A stretch of 64,000 bases of DNA from Actinomadura luteofluorescens. GTDB lineage: Bacteria > Actinomycetota > Actinomycetes > Streptosporangiales > Streptosporangiaceae. The translations under genes were made by a program, and so were the position numbers. The stretch spans positions 4,588,001 to 4,652,000 of the forward strand of contig NZ_JACCBA010000001.1 of assembly GCF_013409365.1 (NCBI RefSeq). The letters run 5' to 3'. This document shows positions 1-9,207 of the stretch, piece after piece; the first letter of the stretch is position 1, and the number at the start of each line of letters is the position of its first letter. The notes under the pieces were generated by a model. The model was not told the origin of the DNA, did no database searches, and saw nothing but the letters and a program-made list of their open reading frames with translations.

Positions 1-580
1 CGTTGGCGAACGCCCGGTCCTGCATGATCTTGGACGCGCGCAGCTCGTCGCGCCGGTGGACCACGGTCACCGAGCGGGCGAACTTGGTCAGGAAGATCGC
101 TTCCTCCATCGCGGTGTCGCCGCCGCCGACGACCGCGATGTCCTGCTCGCGGAAGAAGAAGCCGTCGCAGGTGGCGCACCAGGAGACGCCGCGGCCGGAC
201 AGCCGCTTCTCGTCCGGCAGGCCCAGCTCGCGGTACCCGGAGCCGGTCGCGACGATCACGGTCTTGGCGAGGTAGGTCTCGTCGCCGACCTTGACGACCT
301 TCGGGTCGGCGGTCAGGTCGACCTCGGTGACGTCGTCGGTGATGAGCTCGGCGCCGAAGCGCTCGGCCTGCTTGCGCAGGTTGTCCATCAGGTCGGGGCC
401 CATGATCCCGTCGGGGAAGCCGGGGAAGTTCTCCACGTCGGTGGTGTTCATCAGCGCACCGCCGGCCGTCACCGAACCCTCGAACACCAGGGGCTTCAGG
501 TCGCCGCGGGCCGCGTAGACGGCGGCCGTGTAACCCGCGGGGCCGGAGCCGATGATGATGACGTTACGGACGTCGCTCAC
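1..580 (-). CDS. trxB: Thioredoxin reductase, 3' end cut by window edge
   Basis: This is the N-terminal ~193 residues of an FAD/NADPH-dependent thioredoxin reductase, which reduces thioredoxin in the cytoplasm. The visible protein has the N-terminal FAD-binding [10 protein letters not shown] motif, the redox-active CATC pair in the segment SWCATCDG, and the start of the NADPH-binding region ([12 protein letters not shown]) followed by the HRRDELRA segment that binds the NADPH phosphate. The GTG start at 580 is preceded by a purine-rich GAGGAGAGG. Its position downstream of sigM and the anti-sigma gene on the same strand matches the mycobacterial sigM-trxB order near oriC, where thioredoxin (trxA) normally follows; that gene would lie beyond base 1. 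A dienelactone hydrolase gene on the opposite strand separates it from the sigma locus here. Confidence 0.95.
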   Translation of the reverse strand, partial: MSDVRNVIIIGSGPAGYTAAVYAARGDLKPLVFEGSVTAGGALMNTTDVENFPGFPDGIMGPDLMDNLRKQAERFGAELITDDVTEVDLTADPKVVKVGDETYLAKTVIVATGSGYRELGLPDEKRLSGRGVSWCATCDGFFFREQDIAVVGGGDTAMEEAIFLTKFARSVTVVHRRDELRASKIMQDRAFAN

Positions 581-710
581 AGTTCTTGCCTCTCCTCGTT
601 GGCCGTCGGGGCCGCACGACCCGGCCCGACAGTCGCGTCAACCGATCCTAGGGCCCGATGATTCCCCGGCATGCGGCGCCGGGCCGTCCACCAGCGGCCC
701 GGCGCCGCTC

Positions 711-716
711 TAGGCT
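711..716 (+). promoter_or_regulatory. -10 box of a probable leaderless promoter
   Basis: TAGGCT fits the actinobacterial TANNNT -10 consensus and ends 7 nt before the ATG at 724, so transcription should begin at or next to the start codon. No convincing -35 is visible. Confidence 0.55.
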
Positions 717-723
717 GTGGCCC

Positions 724-1296
724 ATGGCACGCATTCTCCTCCTCCACTCGATGTACGGGCTGCGGCCCGCGGTGCACCAGGCGGCCGACCGGCTCCGCGC
801 CGCCGGGCACGAGGTGCACACCCCCGACCTCTACGACGGGCGCGTCGTCGACGAGGCCGAGGCCGGACTCGAGATCAAGGACGAGATCGGGCGGGACGAG
901 CTGCTGCGCCGCGCCGTCGTGGCGGCCGCGCCGCTGACCGGGGAGGGCGGGCTCGTCTACGCGGGTTTCTCGCTCGGCGGCTCCATCGCCCAGAACCTCG
1001 CGTTCGCCGACGACAAGGCGGGCGGGCTGCTGCTGATGCACGGCACGTCCGACATCGCGGAGGACGCGTCCACCGACATCCCGGTGCAGCTGCACGTCGC
1101 CGACCCCGACACCTGGGAGCCCGTCGACTGGCTCAACGCCTGGTATCTGCAGATGCGCAAGGCGGGCGCCGACGTGGAGGTGTTCCGCTACCGCGGCGCG
1201 GGCCACCTGTTCACCGACCCCGACCTCCCCGACTACGACGCCGAAGCCGCCGAGCGCGCCTGGGCGACGGCCCTCGACTTCCTCGCCTCCCTGTAA
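724..1296 (+). CDS. Dienelactone hydrolase family protein
   Basis: A 190-residue alpha/beta-hydrolase of the dienelactone hydrolase (DLH) family. The nucleophile elbow reads GFSLGG, so the nucleophile is Ser rather than the Cys of classical DLH. The later VQLHVADPD segment and the RGAGHLF motif fit the positions of the catalytic Asp and His. The usual DLH length is 200-250 residues, so this is a compact single-domain member with no signal peptide. The substrate cannot be read from sequence. The start follows a TAGGCT box by 7 nt and has no ribosome-binding site, which suggests a leaderless mRNA. The gene lies between trxB and the anti-sigma gene on the opposite strand, an insertion relative to the mycobacterial order. 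Confidence 0.8.
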   Translation: MARILLLHSMYGLRPAVHQAADRLRAAGHEVHTPDLYDGRVVDEAEAGLEIKDEIGRDELLRRAVVAAAPLTGEGGLVYAGFSLGGSIAQNLAFADDKAGGLLLMHGTSDIAEDASTDIPVQLHVADPDTWEPVDWLNAWYLQMRKAGADVEVFRYRGAGHLFTDPDLPDYDAEAAERAWATALDFLASL

Positions 1297-1705
1297 CACC
1301 GCCCCAACGGACACGACCTGTCGGACGCGGCACGGCGGGCGGGATACGGCGGACGCGGCTAACGAACTCGCCCAACGGACACCCTGACGCCGCGACACGG
1401 CTGCCGCGACCTGGCATGGCGGACGTTGGATGAGGGTCGGGCACAGCGGTCGTGCCCAACGAACGCGACATGGCGTCGCGACATGGCGGACGTGGTGTGG
1501 CGGCTTGGGGTTCGGTGTGGATCCTGCCGTGCTGGTGTGGAGGCCGGGACTGCCGCTGCCGCGCCGCGAACTTCGTCGAAGAAGTGGGCGTCACATAGAG
1601 GACAGGGCGTCTCGGGGAGGTCATGGCGTCATGTGAGAGGCCATGGACGGGGTCGGCCGCCCATGGCCTTCAGATGTGCGGGTGCCCAGGTCAGGGCGTG
1701 GCGGG
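1297..1705. other. Non-coding gap between convergent genes, with imperfect short repeats
   Basis: No credible gene was found. The DLH gene and the anti-sigma gene converge on this ~410-bp stretch. It holds loose direct repeats: CGCCC(C)AACGGACAC occurs near 1301 and 1368, and a GCGAC(A/C)TGGC(A/G)... block recurs at about 1406-1425, 1467-1480 and 1477-1495. No clear terminator hairpin was seen. Confidence 0.5.
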
Positions 1706-2482
1706 TCAGGCGTTCTTCAGCTGCTTCAGCAGGTGGTGGGCCTGAGGGGAGCAGTCAGGTCCGACGACCCAGATGTTGCGCTTGCCGGGCTGGTCGCCGT
1801 TCACCGCGATGATGATCGCGGGCTGTCCCTCGTATTTCGCCTGGTCGACGAGCAGGAGCGACTGCTCGCCCGCGACGCCGGCGACGCAGCCGCGGAGCCG
1901 GGCGTCGGGTGCGGCGCCCTCGGCGCGCATCTCCTGCCCGCCCGTCACGACGCCGCCGACCTGGTCGCCCAGCGTGCCCGACCGGTAGTCGGTGCCGCTC
2001 CGGGCGACCTTGAACGCGGGGGCCGGTTCTCCGGGGGCCGCCTTCGGCACCCCCGAGCCCGAACCGGGATCGGTCAGTGAGCGGTGCGGGGCCGGATGCC
2101 GCGCCGCGCTGTCGCTGCTGCTCGCGCCGTCCATCGCGATCTTGCTGACCGTCGCTCCGCCGCCGAGCACGACCACCGTCGCCGCGGCCGCCGACAGTAT
2201 CCGCCAATGCCGCCTTCCGCGCCGTTGCTCCAGGCTCGCCACGGTGGCGGTGTGCATCGATTCCGCCGCGATGGCGGTGTCGATGCGCTCGGCCAGTTCG
2301 GCGGGCATGGACGGCACCGGGGCCTCCGCCAGGATCCGGGAGACGTCCGCGAGGTCGGCGGACAGGTCACGGCAATCGGCGCAGGTTTCGAGGTGTGCGT
2401 TGACGGAGGCGGCTTCGTCGTCTTCGAGAAGTCCCTCGGCCAGGTCGGCCAAGACGTCGTAGTCAAGGTGCGCGGGGTTCAC
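1706..2482 (-). CDS. Membrane anti-sigma factor paired with SigM
   Basis: A 258-residue zinc-finger anti-sigma factor, the partner of the upstream sigma gene. The N-terminal ~80 residues hold the ZAS motif (HLETCADCRDL, i.e. HxxxCxxC). One transmembrane helix (ILSAAAATVVVLGGG) follows a basic HWR segment, then comes an extracytoplasmic domain with two Cys (near RLRGC and GPDC). It would hold SigM inactive at the membrane until an envelope or redox signal releases it. The GTG start at 2482 overlaps the sigma stop (GTGA), and a GGAGGT lies about 13 nt upstream, so translation is probably coupled. It corresponds in position to the mycobacterial SigM anti-sigma gene; the external domain is poorly conserved, so orthology is inferred from synteny. 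Confidence 0.85.
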   Translation of the reverse strand: MNPAHLDYDVLADLAEGLLEDDEAASVNAHLETCADCRDLSADLADVSRILAEAPVPSMPAELAERIDTAIAAESMHTATVASLEQRRGRRHWRILSAAAATVVVLGGGATVSKIAMDGASSSDSAARHPAPHRSLTDPGSGSGVPKAAPGEPAPAFKVARSGTDYRSGTLGDQVGGVVTGGQEMRAEGAAPDARLRGCVAGVAGEQSLLLVDQAKYEGQPAIIIAVNGDQPGKRNIWVVGPDCSPQAHHLLKQLKNA

Positions 2483-3102
2483 TTGGGCATGCCACCTCCT
2501 TCCACACCTCCGACGTTCCTGGACTCCCGTCGGTTCCGGTGGTGGATGAGAAGGGGCGCGAGCCGGGCGCGGCCACGCGCGCACCGGCTCTTGATCGTTC
2601 CAGGCGGGACTTCCATGACCTGCGCGGCGTCGTCGACGGAGTAGCCCATCATGTCGACGAGGACGAGGGCCGCCCGCTGCTCGTACGGCAGCTGCTCCAG
2701 GGCGGTGCGGACGTCGAGGGAGACGCCGTGCGCGTCGGTCGGGTCGGGCATCTTGGGCGCGACGGCGTCGAACGTCGCGTCGTCGCCCATCGGTGTGGCG
2801 GGGCGGACGGACTTGCGCCGGACGCGGTCGAGGCAGGCGTTCACCACGATGCGGTGCAGCCACGTGGTGACGGCGGCGTCGCCGCGGAACCGTCCGGCGG
2901 CGCGGAACGCCGAGAGGCACGCGTCCTGCAGCGCGTCCGCCGCCTCCTCCGGGTCGCCGAGCGTGCGCAGCGCGACCGCCCACATGCGGTCGCGGTGGCG
3001 GTGCACGAGTTCGGCGAAGGCGTGGGGATCCCCCTGGGCGTGCCGGGCGAGGAGCTCCTTGTCGGGCACTTCGCCTACGCGACTCATGCTCACCGACGTC
3101 AT
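2479..3102 (-). CDS. sigM: ECF sigma factor SigM
   Basis: A ~207-residue extracytoplasmic-function sigma factor. Region 2 contains DALQDACLSAFRAAGRFRGD and the highly conserved WLHRIVVNACLDRVRR. Region 4 contains LPYEQRAALVLVDMMGYSVDDAAQV followed by GTIKSRCARGRARL. This pattern closely resembles mycobacterial SigM, and the neighbouring anti-sigma and trxB genes support the name. I place the start at ATG 3102; an in-frame ATG at 3087 follows a better GGTGAGC and is a real alternative. In relatives SigM controls secreted and surface proteins in response to oxidative or envelope signals, but that regulon is not shown here. Confidence 0.88.
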   Translation of the reverse strand: MTSVSMSRVGEVPDKELLARHAQGDPHAFAELVHRHRDRMWAVALRTLGDPEEAADALQDACLSAFRAAGRFRGDAAVTTWLHRIVVNACLDRVRRKSVRPATPMGDDATFDAVAPKMPDPTDAHGVSLDVRTALEQLPYEQRAALVLVDMMGYSVDDAAQVMEVPPGTIKSRCARGRARLAPLLIHHRNRRESRNVGGVEGGGMPK

Positions 3103-3273
3103 GAGCGACCGCTTTCTCGTTCGGGACGCCCGGTTGGCGCCGGGCATCCGCGACCGGCTGCTGAGGTAGGCACCACGTGATCCTGGGGGCGAGGGGACAA
3201 ACTGCTCACAGGCACGATACAGACATGCGCCGCTCCACGTCACAGCTCACATCGGCCCCCTGCCGGAACGTGA

Positions 3274-4884
3274 TCAGCCGGCCGCCCCGTAGACGGCGAC
3301 CTCGCCGAGCCGCCCCTTGAAGGGCCCACCGGGCAGTTTGGTGAACCAGACGAGCACGTACCGGCCGCTGACCTGCGGATTCGCGGCGACGGTGACCTCG
3401 CCGCCGTTCGGGGTCTGCTCCCCGACGCGCTTCAGGTCGGTCGGGGACTTCGAGTCGCCGACGCGGACCTGCAGCACCCCGCCGCTCACCGGGGCGTAGA
3501 TCTTCACGTTGGCGACCTTGACGGGCTTGCCCATGTCGAGCAGGACGCCGAGGCCCTTCGACAACCGGCCGAAGTCGGCGTCGTAGTAGCTCTGGGTCTC
3601 CCAGTCGCCGCTGGGCCTGCCGTCGATGACGGACGGCAGGTTCTTGCCGATCGTGCCGTCGCCGTGGCCCGGGCCGGCGGGGCGTTCGGCCTGGAAGATG
3701 CCCTGCGGGGTGAGCTTGGCGACCGTCGGTTTGGGCGGCGCGCTCGTCTGCGCGTTGTCGGTGGCGCCGCCGCCCTTGGGCTTGTCGTCGCCGCCGGGGC
3801 CGGACAGCGCCCAGGCGCCGAGCCCCACGATGACGGTCAGCGCGGCCGCGGCGACGCCGATCAGGGCGCGGTTGGCCGGACGCTTGGGGCCGCCGTGGCT
3901 GTGCGCGGGTGTCGTCCGGGTGGAGGTGGACGGCGGCGGGGGCGGGGCGGCGTGCTGCTGGGCCCGGGTACGCGGCGGCGGGACGTGCGAGGCCGCGGCG
4001 GGTTCGGGCGCGGGCCGGCGGTGCTGCTGCTGCGTCGCCGCTTGCGGCGGCGGCGCGGGGCGCCTCGGCGGCGTCTGGCGCGGGTTCGCCGGCGGGGCGT
4101 TGCCGAGCCCGGCGAACAGCGGCAGCGGGGTGCGCGGGACGCCGCGCAACGCCTTGGCCAGGTCGGCCGGGGACGCGAGCGGTTCGCCCGAGCCGATGCC
4201 GAGGCAGCGGCAGACGATCGCGTCGATCGCATGCGAGATGCCGGCCTGGACCTGGCGGGGCGCGTGCGGGACGCCGTCGGACGCCGGTGCGGCGGGCAGG
4301 GCGGAGCCCTCCTCGTCGCCGGGCCAGTGGGCGGTGAGCGCCGCGTACAGCATCCGGCCGAGGCCGCGGACGTCCTCGGCGGCGGCGTCGTCGGACTCGC
4401 GGTCGCACAGGACGGCGTCGGTGGCGACACCGAGGATCTTGACGGTGCCGCCGGTCGTCCAGACCAGGTCGCGGGGGGTGAGGCAGAGATGCGAGAGCCC
4501 GGCGGCGTGCGCGGCGGAGATCGCCTCGGACGCCTCGTACAGCAGCGTCGCGGCGCGGCCCGGCTCCAGCGGGGCCTTGGCGAGCATGCCCTCCAGGGGC
4601 TCGCCGGCGACCCATTCGCTGACGATGTAGGCGCTCTCCCCCGAGTCGTCGGCGTCGAACACCTGGGTCAGCCGGGGGTCGTTCAGCCGGCTGGCGGACC
4701 GCGCCGACGTGACCGCCTCGGCGATCCGGGGGAACTCGGGGTCGAAGGTGCGGACGGCGACCGCCCGCGCGAGGATCTCGTCGATGGCCTTCCAGAGCGA
4801 CGAGCCGCCCGAGTCGCTGATGCGCTCCTCGAGCCGGTAGCGGCCGGCGAGACGGGTGCCGGGCTCGATGACTGACGTGCTCAC
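3274..4884 (-). CDS. Membrane-anchored pseudokinase (MviN-partner type)
   Basis: A 536-residue protein in three parts. The N-terminal ~270 residues have a Ser/Thr-kinase fold, then comes a Pro/Gln-rich linker, one transmembrane helix (ALIGVAAAALTVIVGLGAWAL) and an extracellular beta-rich domain. The kinase residues are lost: the VAIK-type Lys is Arg (AVAVRTFD), the HRD catalytic Asp is missing (HLCLTPRDL), and the DFG motif is replaced by LGV. It should bind rather than phosphorylate. In mycobacteria the equivalent pseudokinase and extracellular domain are fused to the C terminus of MviN/MurJ, where the phosphorylated pseudokinase binds the FHA protein FhaA. Here it is a separate gene just downstream of murJ. 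The GTG at 4884 has AGGA 7 nt upstream; GTG 4899 is an alternative. Confidence 0.85.
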   Translation of the reverse strand: MSTSVIEPGTRLAGRYRLEERISDSGGSSLWKAIDEILARAVAVRTFDPEFPRIAEAVTSARSASRLNDPRLTQVFDADDSGESAYIVSEWVAGEPLEGMLAKAPLEPGRAATLLYEASEAISAAHAAGLSHLCLTPRDLVWTTGGTVKILGVATDAVLCDRESDDAAAEDVRGLGRMLYAALTAHWPGDEEGSALPAAPASDGVPHAPRQVQAGISHAIDAIVCRCLGIGSGEPLASPADLAKALRGVPRTPLPLFAGLGNAPPANPRQTPPRRPAPPPQAATQQQHRRPAPEPAAASHVPPPRTRAQQHAAPPPPPSTSTRTTPAHSHGGPKRPANRALIGVAAAALTVIVGLGAWALSGPGGDDKPKGGGATDNAQTSAPPKPTVAKLTPQGIFQAERPAGPGHGDGTIGKNLPSVIDGRPSGDWETQSYYDADFGRLSKGLGVLLDMGKPVKVANVKIYAPVSGGVLQVRVGDSKSPTDLKRVGEQTPNGGEVTVAANPQVSGRYVLVWFTKLPGGPFKGRLGEVAVYGAAG

Positions 4885-5048
4885 GGCAACGTCCTGCACA
4901 GGTGGTCAGATCCCATGTTCGTGGCGTGGCAGCTTACGCCTCCGACCCTCCTCTTTGCGTTCCCCAGGGTGTCGCCCCGCAAGCCGTAGTCCCCCACATG
5001 GTAGTGGTTACTCGCGCGAGTGGCCGCCTTATCGCCGCGCGTCCTTTT

Positions 5049-7061
5049 TTACTTTGCGCGCCCCGGCAGCCGGCGGGCGAACGTGGCGATGGTCGTCTGG
5101 ATCTCCTCCACGCGCATCAGCTTGGCGAACAGCACGTACAGCAGACCGCCGCCGACGGACCCGGCCACCAGGGTCGCCAGCGCGGGCAGCATCGTGTCGG
5201 TGCCGCCCAGCGCGTCCGCGACGGTGTGCGCGGCGTAGGCGAACCCGATCAGGGGCCAGATCGCGACGAGGAGCTTGAGGTGGCCGCCGACGATGCGGCG
5301 GCCGTCGATGCCGCCGAGCTTGCGGCGCAGCACCAGCCAGCAAGTGATCGTCCCGACCAGGTTGGTGATCGCGAACCCGCCCGCGATGCCGACCACGATC
5401 CACTTGACGTCGAGGACGTTGTAGGCGGTGAACGCCATCATGATGTTGCAGGTGGTGACGACCAGGCCGACCAGGGCGGGCGTCCGGGTGTCGCCGTGGG
5501 CGTAGAAGACCCGCAGCATCAGCTGGTAGACCGAGAACGGGACGAGCGCGATGGCGAACATCTGCATGACCCGCGCGATCACCAGGGCGTCGTCGGCCGT
5601 GGCGTTGCCATGCGCGAACAGCACGGTGGTGATCTCCGGTCCGAGCACCAGCATCAGCGCCGCCGCCGGCATGATGATCACCGAGGAGAGCCGCAGCCCG
5701 CTGGAGAAGGCGGCGCGCACGTCGGCGGTCTTGCCCTCGGCGGCGAACCGGCTCATCCGCGGCAGCAGCGCGGTGATCACCGACACCCCGACGATCGCGT
5801 AGGGGAGCTGGAAGAGCTGGTAGGCGTTGAAGTACGGGGTGTACCCGTAGCCCTCGCCGAGCCCCTGGTCGAAGGCGGTCTTCCCCGCCCGGTTCGTCAG
5901 CGCGGTGACGACGGCGAGGGCGACCTGGGTGGCGACGACGTACAGCAGCGTCCAGCCGGCCATCCGCCCGACCTCGCCGAGCTCGCCGCGGCGGAAGTCG
6001 AGCCGGGGCCGCCACCGGAACCCGACGCGCCGCAGCGACGGCCACAGCGCCACCGTCTGCAGGACGATGCCGCCGGTCGTGCCGACGGACAGCAGCATGA
6101 GCTGCTGGTCGGAGATGGTGGACGGGTCGACCTTCCCGGTGGTGATCGCGAGGAACGCGCCGCCGACCGCGATCACGACGATGTTGTTCAGGACGGGCGC
6201 CCACATCGGCGCGCCGAAGCTGCCGCGCGAGTTGAGGACGGCCCCGGCGAACGCGCCGACGCCGTAGAAGAACAGCTGCGGCAGGAAGAACCGCGCGAAC
6301 AGGACGGCGACGGCACGCTGGTCGCCTGTGTAGCTGCCCGCGAGGACGTCGATGAACAGCGGCGCGAGCAGCACCGCCACGACGGTGAGGACGCCGAGCC
6401 CGATCACCGCGAGGGTGAACACGCGCTGCTCGTACTGCTCCCCCGCGACCCGGTCGCGCTGCTTGGCCCGCACCAGCAGCGGGACGATGACGCTGGTGAG
6501 GATGCCGCCGAGCAGCAGGTCGTAGATCTGGTTGGGGATGGTGTTGGCGGTGTTGTAGGCGTTGGCGACCAGCCCGGTGCCGAGCGCGGCGACGATGACC
6601 GCGGTGCGCAGGAACCCGGTGACGCGGGACGCGAGGGTGCCGATCGCCATGATCGCGCCGGACTTCAGGATCCCGGACGAGCCCTTGCCCTCCTGGGGCG
6701 GGGGCGTGTCCACGACCGTGCTGTCGGCGTCAGGCGCGCTTCCGCCGGGGAGGGGGATGTCAACCACCGTCTCGGCGGCGAGGTTCGCCGCGCCCGGCGG
6801 CCGGCCCGTCGGCGCCGGGGCCGGGTACTGCGGCGGGGTCCTCGGGCCGGGTGCCTGCGGGCGCGGGCCCTGGGGCGGGGGCCACTGAGGCGGGGGAGCC
6901 TGGGGCGGCGGGCCCGGCGGGTATCCCTGTGCCGGGTAGCCCTGTCCCGGGCGCCCCGGAGTATTCGGCGGAGGGTATGCCGGGCCCTGGGAACCCGGGC
7001 CCGGGGAGCCCGCCCCCTGGTTCCCCTGTCCCTGCCGATCCCATTCCGGTCGACCCGTCAC
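5049..7061 (-). CDS. murJ: Lipid II flippase MurJ (MviN family)
   Basis: A 670-residue multi-pass membrane protein of the MOP superfamily that moves lipid II across the cytoplasmic membrane for peptidoglycan synthesis. The first ~140 residues are a Pro/Gly/Gln/Tyr-rich cytoplasmic tail (GYP repeats). About 14 hydrophobic helices follow, starting with SGAIMAIGTLASRVTGFLRTA and then ANAYNTANTIPNQIYDLLLGG, both typical of MurJ. It lacks the fused C-terminal pseudokinase of mycobacterial MviN, which is the next gene downstream. The GTG start at 7061 has GGAGG 6 nt upstream, a strong site. This start lies 302 nt inside the 3' end of the upstream DUF6049 gene in another frame, an unusually long overlap. 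Confidence 0.92.
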   Translation of the reverse strand: MTGRPEWDRQGQGNQGAGSPGPGSQGPAYPPPNTPGRPGQGYPAQGYPPGPPPQAPPPQWPPPQGPRPQAPGPRTPPQYPAPAPTGRPPGAANLAAETVVDIPLPGGSAPDADSTVVDTPPPQEGKGSSGILKSGAIMAIGTLASRVTGFLRTAVIVAALGTGLVANAYNTANTIPNQIYDLLLGGILTSVIVPLLVRAKQRDRVAGEQYEQRVFTLAVIGLGVLTVVAVLLAPLFIDVLAGSYTGDQRAVAVLFARFFLPQLFFYGVGAFAGAVLNSRGSFGAPMWAPVLNNIVVIAVGGAFLAITTGKVDPSTISDQQLMLLSVGTTGGIVLQTVALWPSLRRVGFRWRPRLDFRRGELGEVGRMAGWTLLYVVATQVALAVVTALTNRAGKTAFDQGLGEGYGYTPYFNAYQLFQLPYAIVGVSVITALLPRMSRFAAEGKTADVRAAFSSGLRLSSVIIMPAAALMLVLGPEITTVLFAHGNATADDALVIARVMQMFAIALVPFSVYQLMLRVFYAHGDTRTPALVGLVVTTCNIMMAFTAYNVLDVKWIVVGIAGGFAITNLVGTITCWLVLRRKLGGIDGRRIVGGHLKLLVAIWPLIGFAYAAHTVADALGGTDTMLPALATLVAGSVGGGLLYVLFAKLMRVEEIQTTIATFARRLPGRAK

Positions 7062-9207
7062 CGGCTGCCTCCGCTTTCCGGCGGCGCCTCGCTCTGATGG
7101 CCCGCACTCCGACGCCCACGAAGAGTACGGCAAGTCCGCCGCCCGTGATGAGCAGGGCGAGACGCCCGTACCCGGTCGTGGTGACCGTGATGGTCTCGCC
7201 GTCACCGTACGTCCGGCCGCTCGTACCGGGAATCTGCAGATCGAGGCGGACGCCGAAGTTGCCGTTACCGGCCGCCTGCGCCGGGATCCACCGCTGGGCC
7301 CGCTCCCCGGGGCCGAGCTCGATCACCGCGTCGTCGGGCTCCAGCCCTCCGAGCTTGAGCTTGGCGGAGTTCTCCGAGGTCACCACGAGCCGGACCTTCA
7401 CCGACTGGCCGCTCAGCCTGTTCTCGACCAGGACGGGAAGCTTGCCGGAGCTGCCCCCCATCAGCACGCGCCTGTTCTTCGGGAGAACGACGCGGACCCG
7501 GTTCATGTCGTCCTTGAGCTCGTCATCGAGCTCCTCGCGGGCCCGCTTGGCGCGGCTCGGCGACGTCCGCCAGCCGACCGACTCCAGCCGCAGCACGGCG
7601 CGCTCGTAGGAGATCTTCGCCGGGCCCGTCATCACGGCCTGGAACGTCGCCGCGCGCTTCGCGATGGCCCGGGTCTGGTCCAGGTGGACGTCGCCCAGCT
7701 CGTACTTCTCGTAGTCGTCGGAGTAGCCGTGGAAGGCGCGGTCCTGCGGCTGGGCCGACTCGATCGAGCGCAGCGGCGTCTCGCGCATCCAGGACGCGGC
7801 CTTGGTGTAGGTGAGCAGGTTCTTGGCGAGCCCCCCGGAGGGGCTCCACAGCCGGTCGGGCGCGACGACGACGGTGCGCTGGACGCTCGGCGCCTCCGCC
7901 GCGATCATCGCGGTCTCGGCGAGGAAGCGCTGCTCGCTCATCAGCGCCCGGGAGGCGGACCGCGACCCCTCGTCGAGTATCTGGGTGACCGTCTGGTCGT
8001 AGAGGAGGGCCTTCTTGGCGCCCAGGTGCGTCTGGAGCGCGGTGGTCGCGTTCGGCTGCGCGCCCGTCGCGGGGTTCTCGAACTGCGAGCTGCTCATCAG
8101 GAACGAACCGCCGCCCTTCAGGGCGTACCTGGCGAGCTGTTCGAGCGTGCCGGGCCCGCCGACGCCGGACGCCGGCCAGGCGACGTGCGCGTCGGGCTGG
8201 CGGCCGAAGATCTGCGACACGAAGCCGGTGTTGCGCGCGTCGAAGGCGACGCCGATGTCGCGGGTCGTCTTGCGCCGGACCAGGGCCGTGACGTCGGGGT
8301 CGCCATAGGGGAGGACGAAGTAGGGGTCGCCCTTCGTGGCGGTCTTGAGCGACGCCAGCCACGTCGCAGCGACCTTGCTCTTCTCCTTCCGGACGCCCTT
8401 GCGGGCTCCGGGCGGCTTGACGTAGTAGTCGCCCGAGGCCATCTGCTGCACGTCGTCCAGCAGCGCCGGGTCGACCGCCCACGTGACGGGCGTGCTCGTG
8501 GTGGCGGCGGCCTCCACGAGCCGGTGGAGGCGCCCGCCGGGCGACAGCTCCTTGGTGAGGTCGTCGTCGATGAACGTGCGGTCGTTGGCCCGGTGCATCC
8601 GGTCGATCAGCGGCAGGACCCAGCCGACCGCCACCGGCTTGAAGCTCCGCTGCTTCGGCATCAGGGTCAGGAAGGTCGTCATGCCGCCGACGACCTGCTG
8701 CGCGGAGTTCAGCACCTCGACGCGCATCGGGTACACGCCGGGGGTGGCGGCGGGGGCGCGCAGGCCCAGTTGCTGGGCGGTGGTCCGGAAGCTCCAGCCC
8801 TGGGTCACGCCCGGCCTGGTCGCCTGCGCGAGCGACTGCTGCTGCGGGGCGACGTTGGGCAGCGCGGTCTGCTGCCCGGACGCGAGCTGGTCGACCTGGC
8901 TCCGGCTGGTCAAGGGCTGGGCGCTGTAGCGCAGCCGCAGGGTGAGGCCGGGGAGCGCGTGGCCGGTGCGGTTCCGCGCCGCCCCGGAGATCTCGATCCT
9001 GGACTTCGCGGTGAGGGTCTTCGGCGTGACCTTGGTGAGCGCGAGCGCCACCTGTGCCCGCGCCTGGGCCGCCGCAGGGGCGCCGGCAGGAGCCTGCGCG
9101 GGGGTCCGCGCCCGGGCCCCGGCGGGGGACGCCAAGGCCGGGGAGGCCGCCATCGCGAGACAGGGCAGCAGCGCGGCCAGCGCCAACGCGCGTCCGACCG
9201 CTTTCAC
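6760..9207 (-). CDS. DUF6049 secreted/membrane protein upstream of murJ (Rv3909-like)
   Basis: An 815-residue exported protein. A signal peptide (KAVGRALALAALLPCLAMAASPALA) is followed by a long extracytoplasmic region. A C-terminal membrane helix (LALLITGGGLAVLFVGVGVRAI) and a basic RARRRRK stop-transfer come next, and then a ~110-residue Gly/Pro-rich tail. The equivalent gene precedes mviN in mycobacteria; its function is not established, but constant linkage to murJ suggests an envelope role. The GTG start at 9207 was chosen because it begins the signal peptide; in-frame codons further upstream would prepend a charged segment. The tail overlaps murJ by 302 nt and may be a readthrough of Gly/Pro-rich sequence or a sign of a base-calling frameshift, since relatives usually end soon after the membrane helix. 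Confidence 0.75.
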   Translation of the reverse strand: MKAVGRALALAALLPCLAMAASPALASPAGARARTPAQAPAGAPAAAQARAQVALALTKVTPKTLTAKSRIEISGAARNRTGHALPGLTLRLRYSAQPLTSRSQVDQLASGQQTALPNVAPQQQSLAQATRPGVTQGWSFRTTAQQLGLRAPAATPGVYPMRVEVLNSAQQVVGGMTTFLTLMPKQRSFKPVAVGWVLPLIDRMHRANDRTFIDDDLTKELSPGGRLHRLVEAAATTSTPVTWAVDPALLDDVQQMASGDYYVKPPGARKGVRKEKSKVAATWLASLKTATKGDPYFVLPYGDPDVTALVRRKTTRDIGVAFDARNTGFVSQIFGRQPDAHVAWPASGVGGPGTLEQLARYALKGGGSFLMSSSQFENPATGAQPNATTALQTHLGAKKALLYDQTVTQILDEGSRSASRALMSEQRFLAETAMIAAEAPSVQRTVVVAPDRLWSPSGGLAKNLLTYTKAASWMRETPLRSIESAQPQDRAFHGYSDDYEKYELGDVHLDQTRAIAKRAATFQAVMTGPAKISYERAVLRLESVGWRTSPSRAKRAREELDDELKDDMNRVRVVLPKNRRVLMGGSSGKLPVLVENRLSGQSVKVRLVVTSENSAKLKLGGLEPDDAVIELGPGERAQRWIPAQAAGNGNFGVRLDLQIPGTSGRTYGDGETITVTTTGYGRLALLITGGGLAVLFVGVGVRAIRARRRRKAEAAGDGSTGMGSAGTGEPGGGLPGPGFPGPGIPSAEYSGAPGTGLPGTGIPAGPAAPGSPASVAPAPGPAPAGTRPEDPAAVPGPGADGPAAGRGEPRRRDGG

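Noticed and set aside
4902..7097. A 731-codon plus-strand open frame opposite murJ
   Set aside because: Composition is low-complexity (Arg/Gly/Asp/His) and it lies entirely antisense to a clear MurJ gene.
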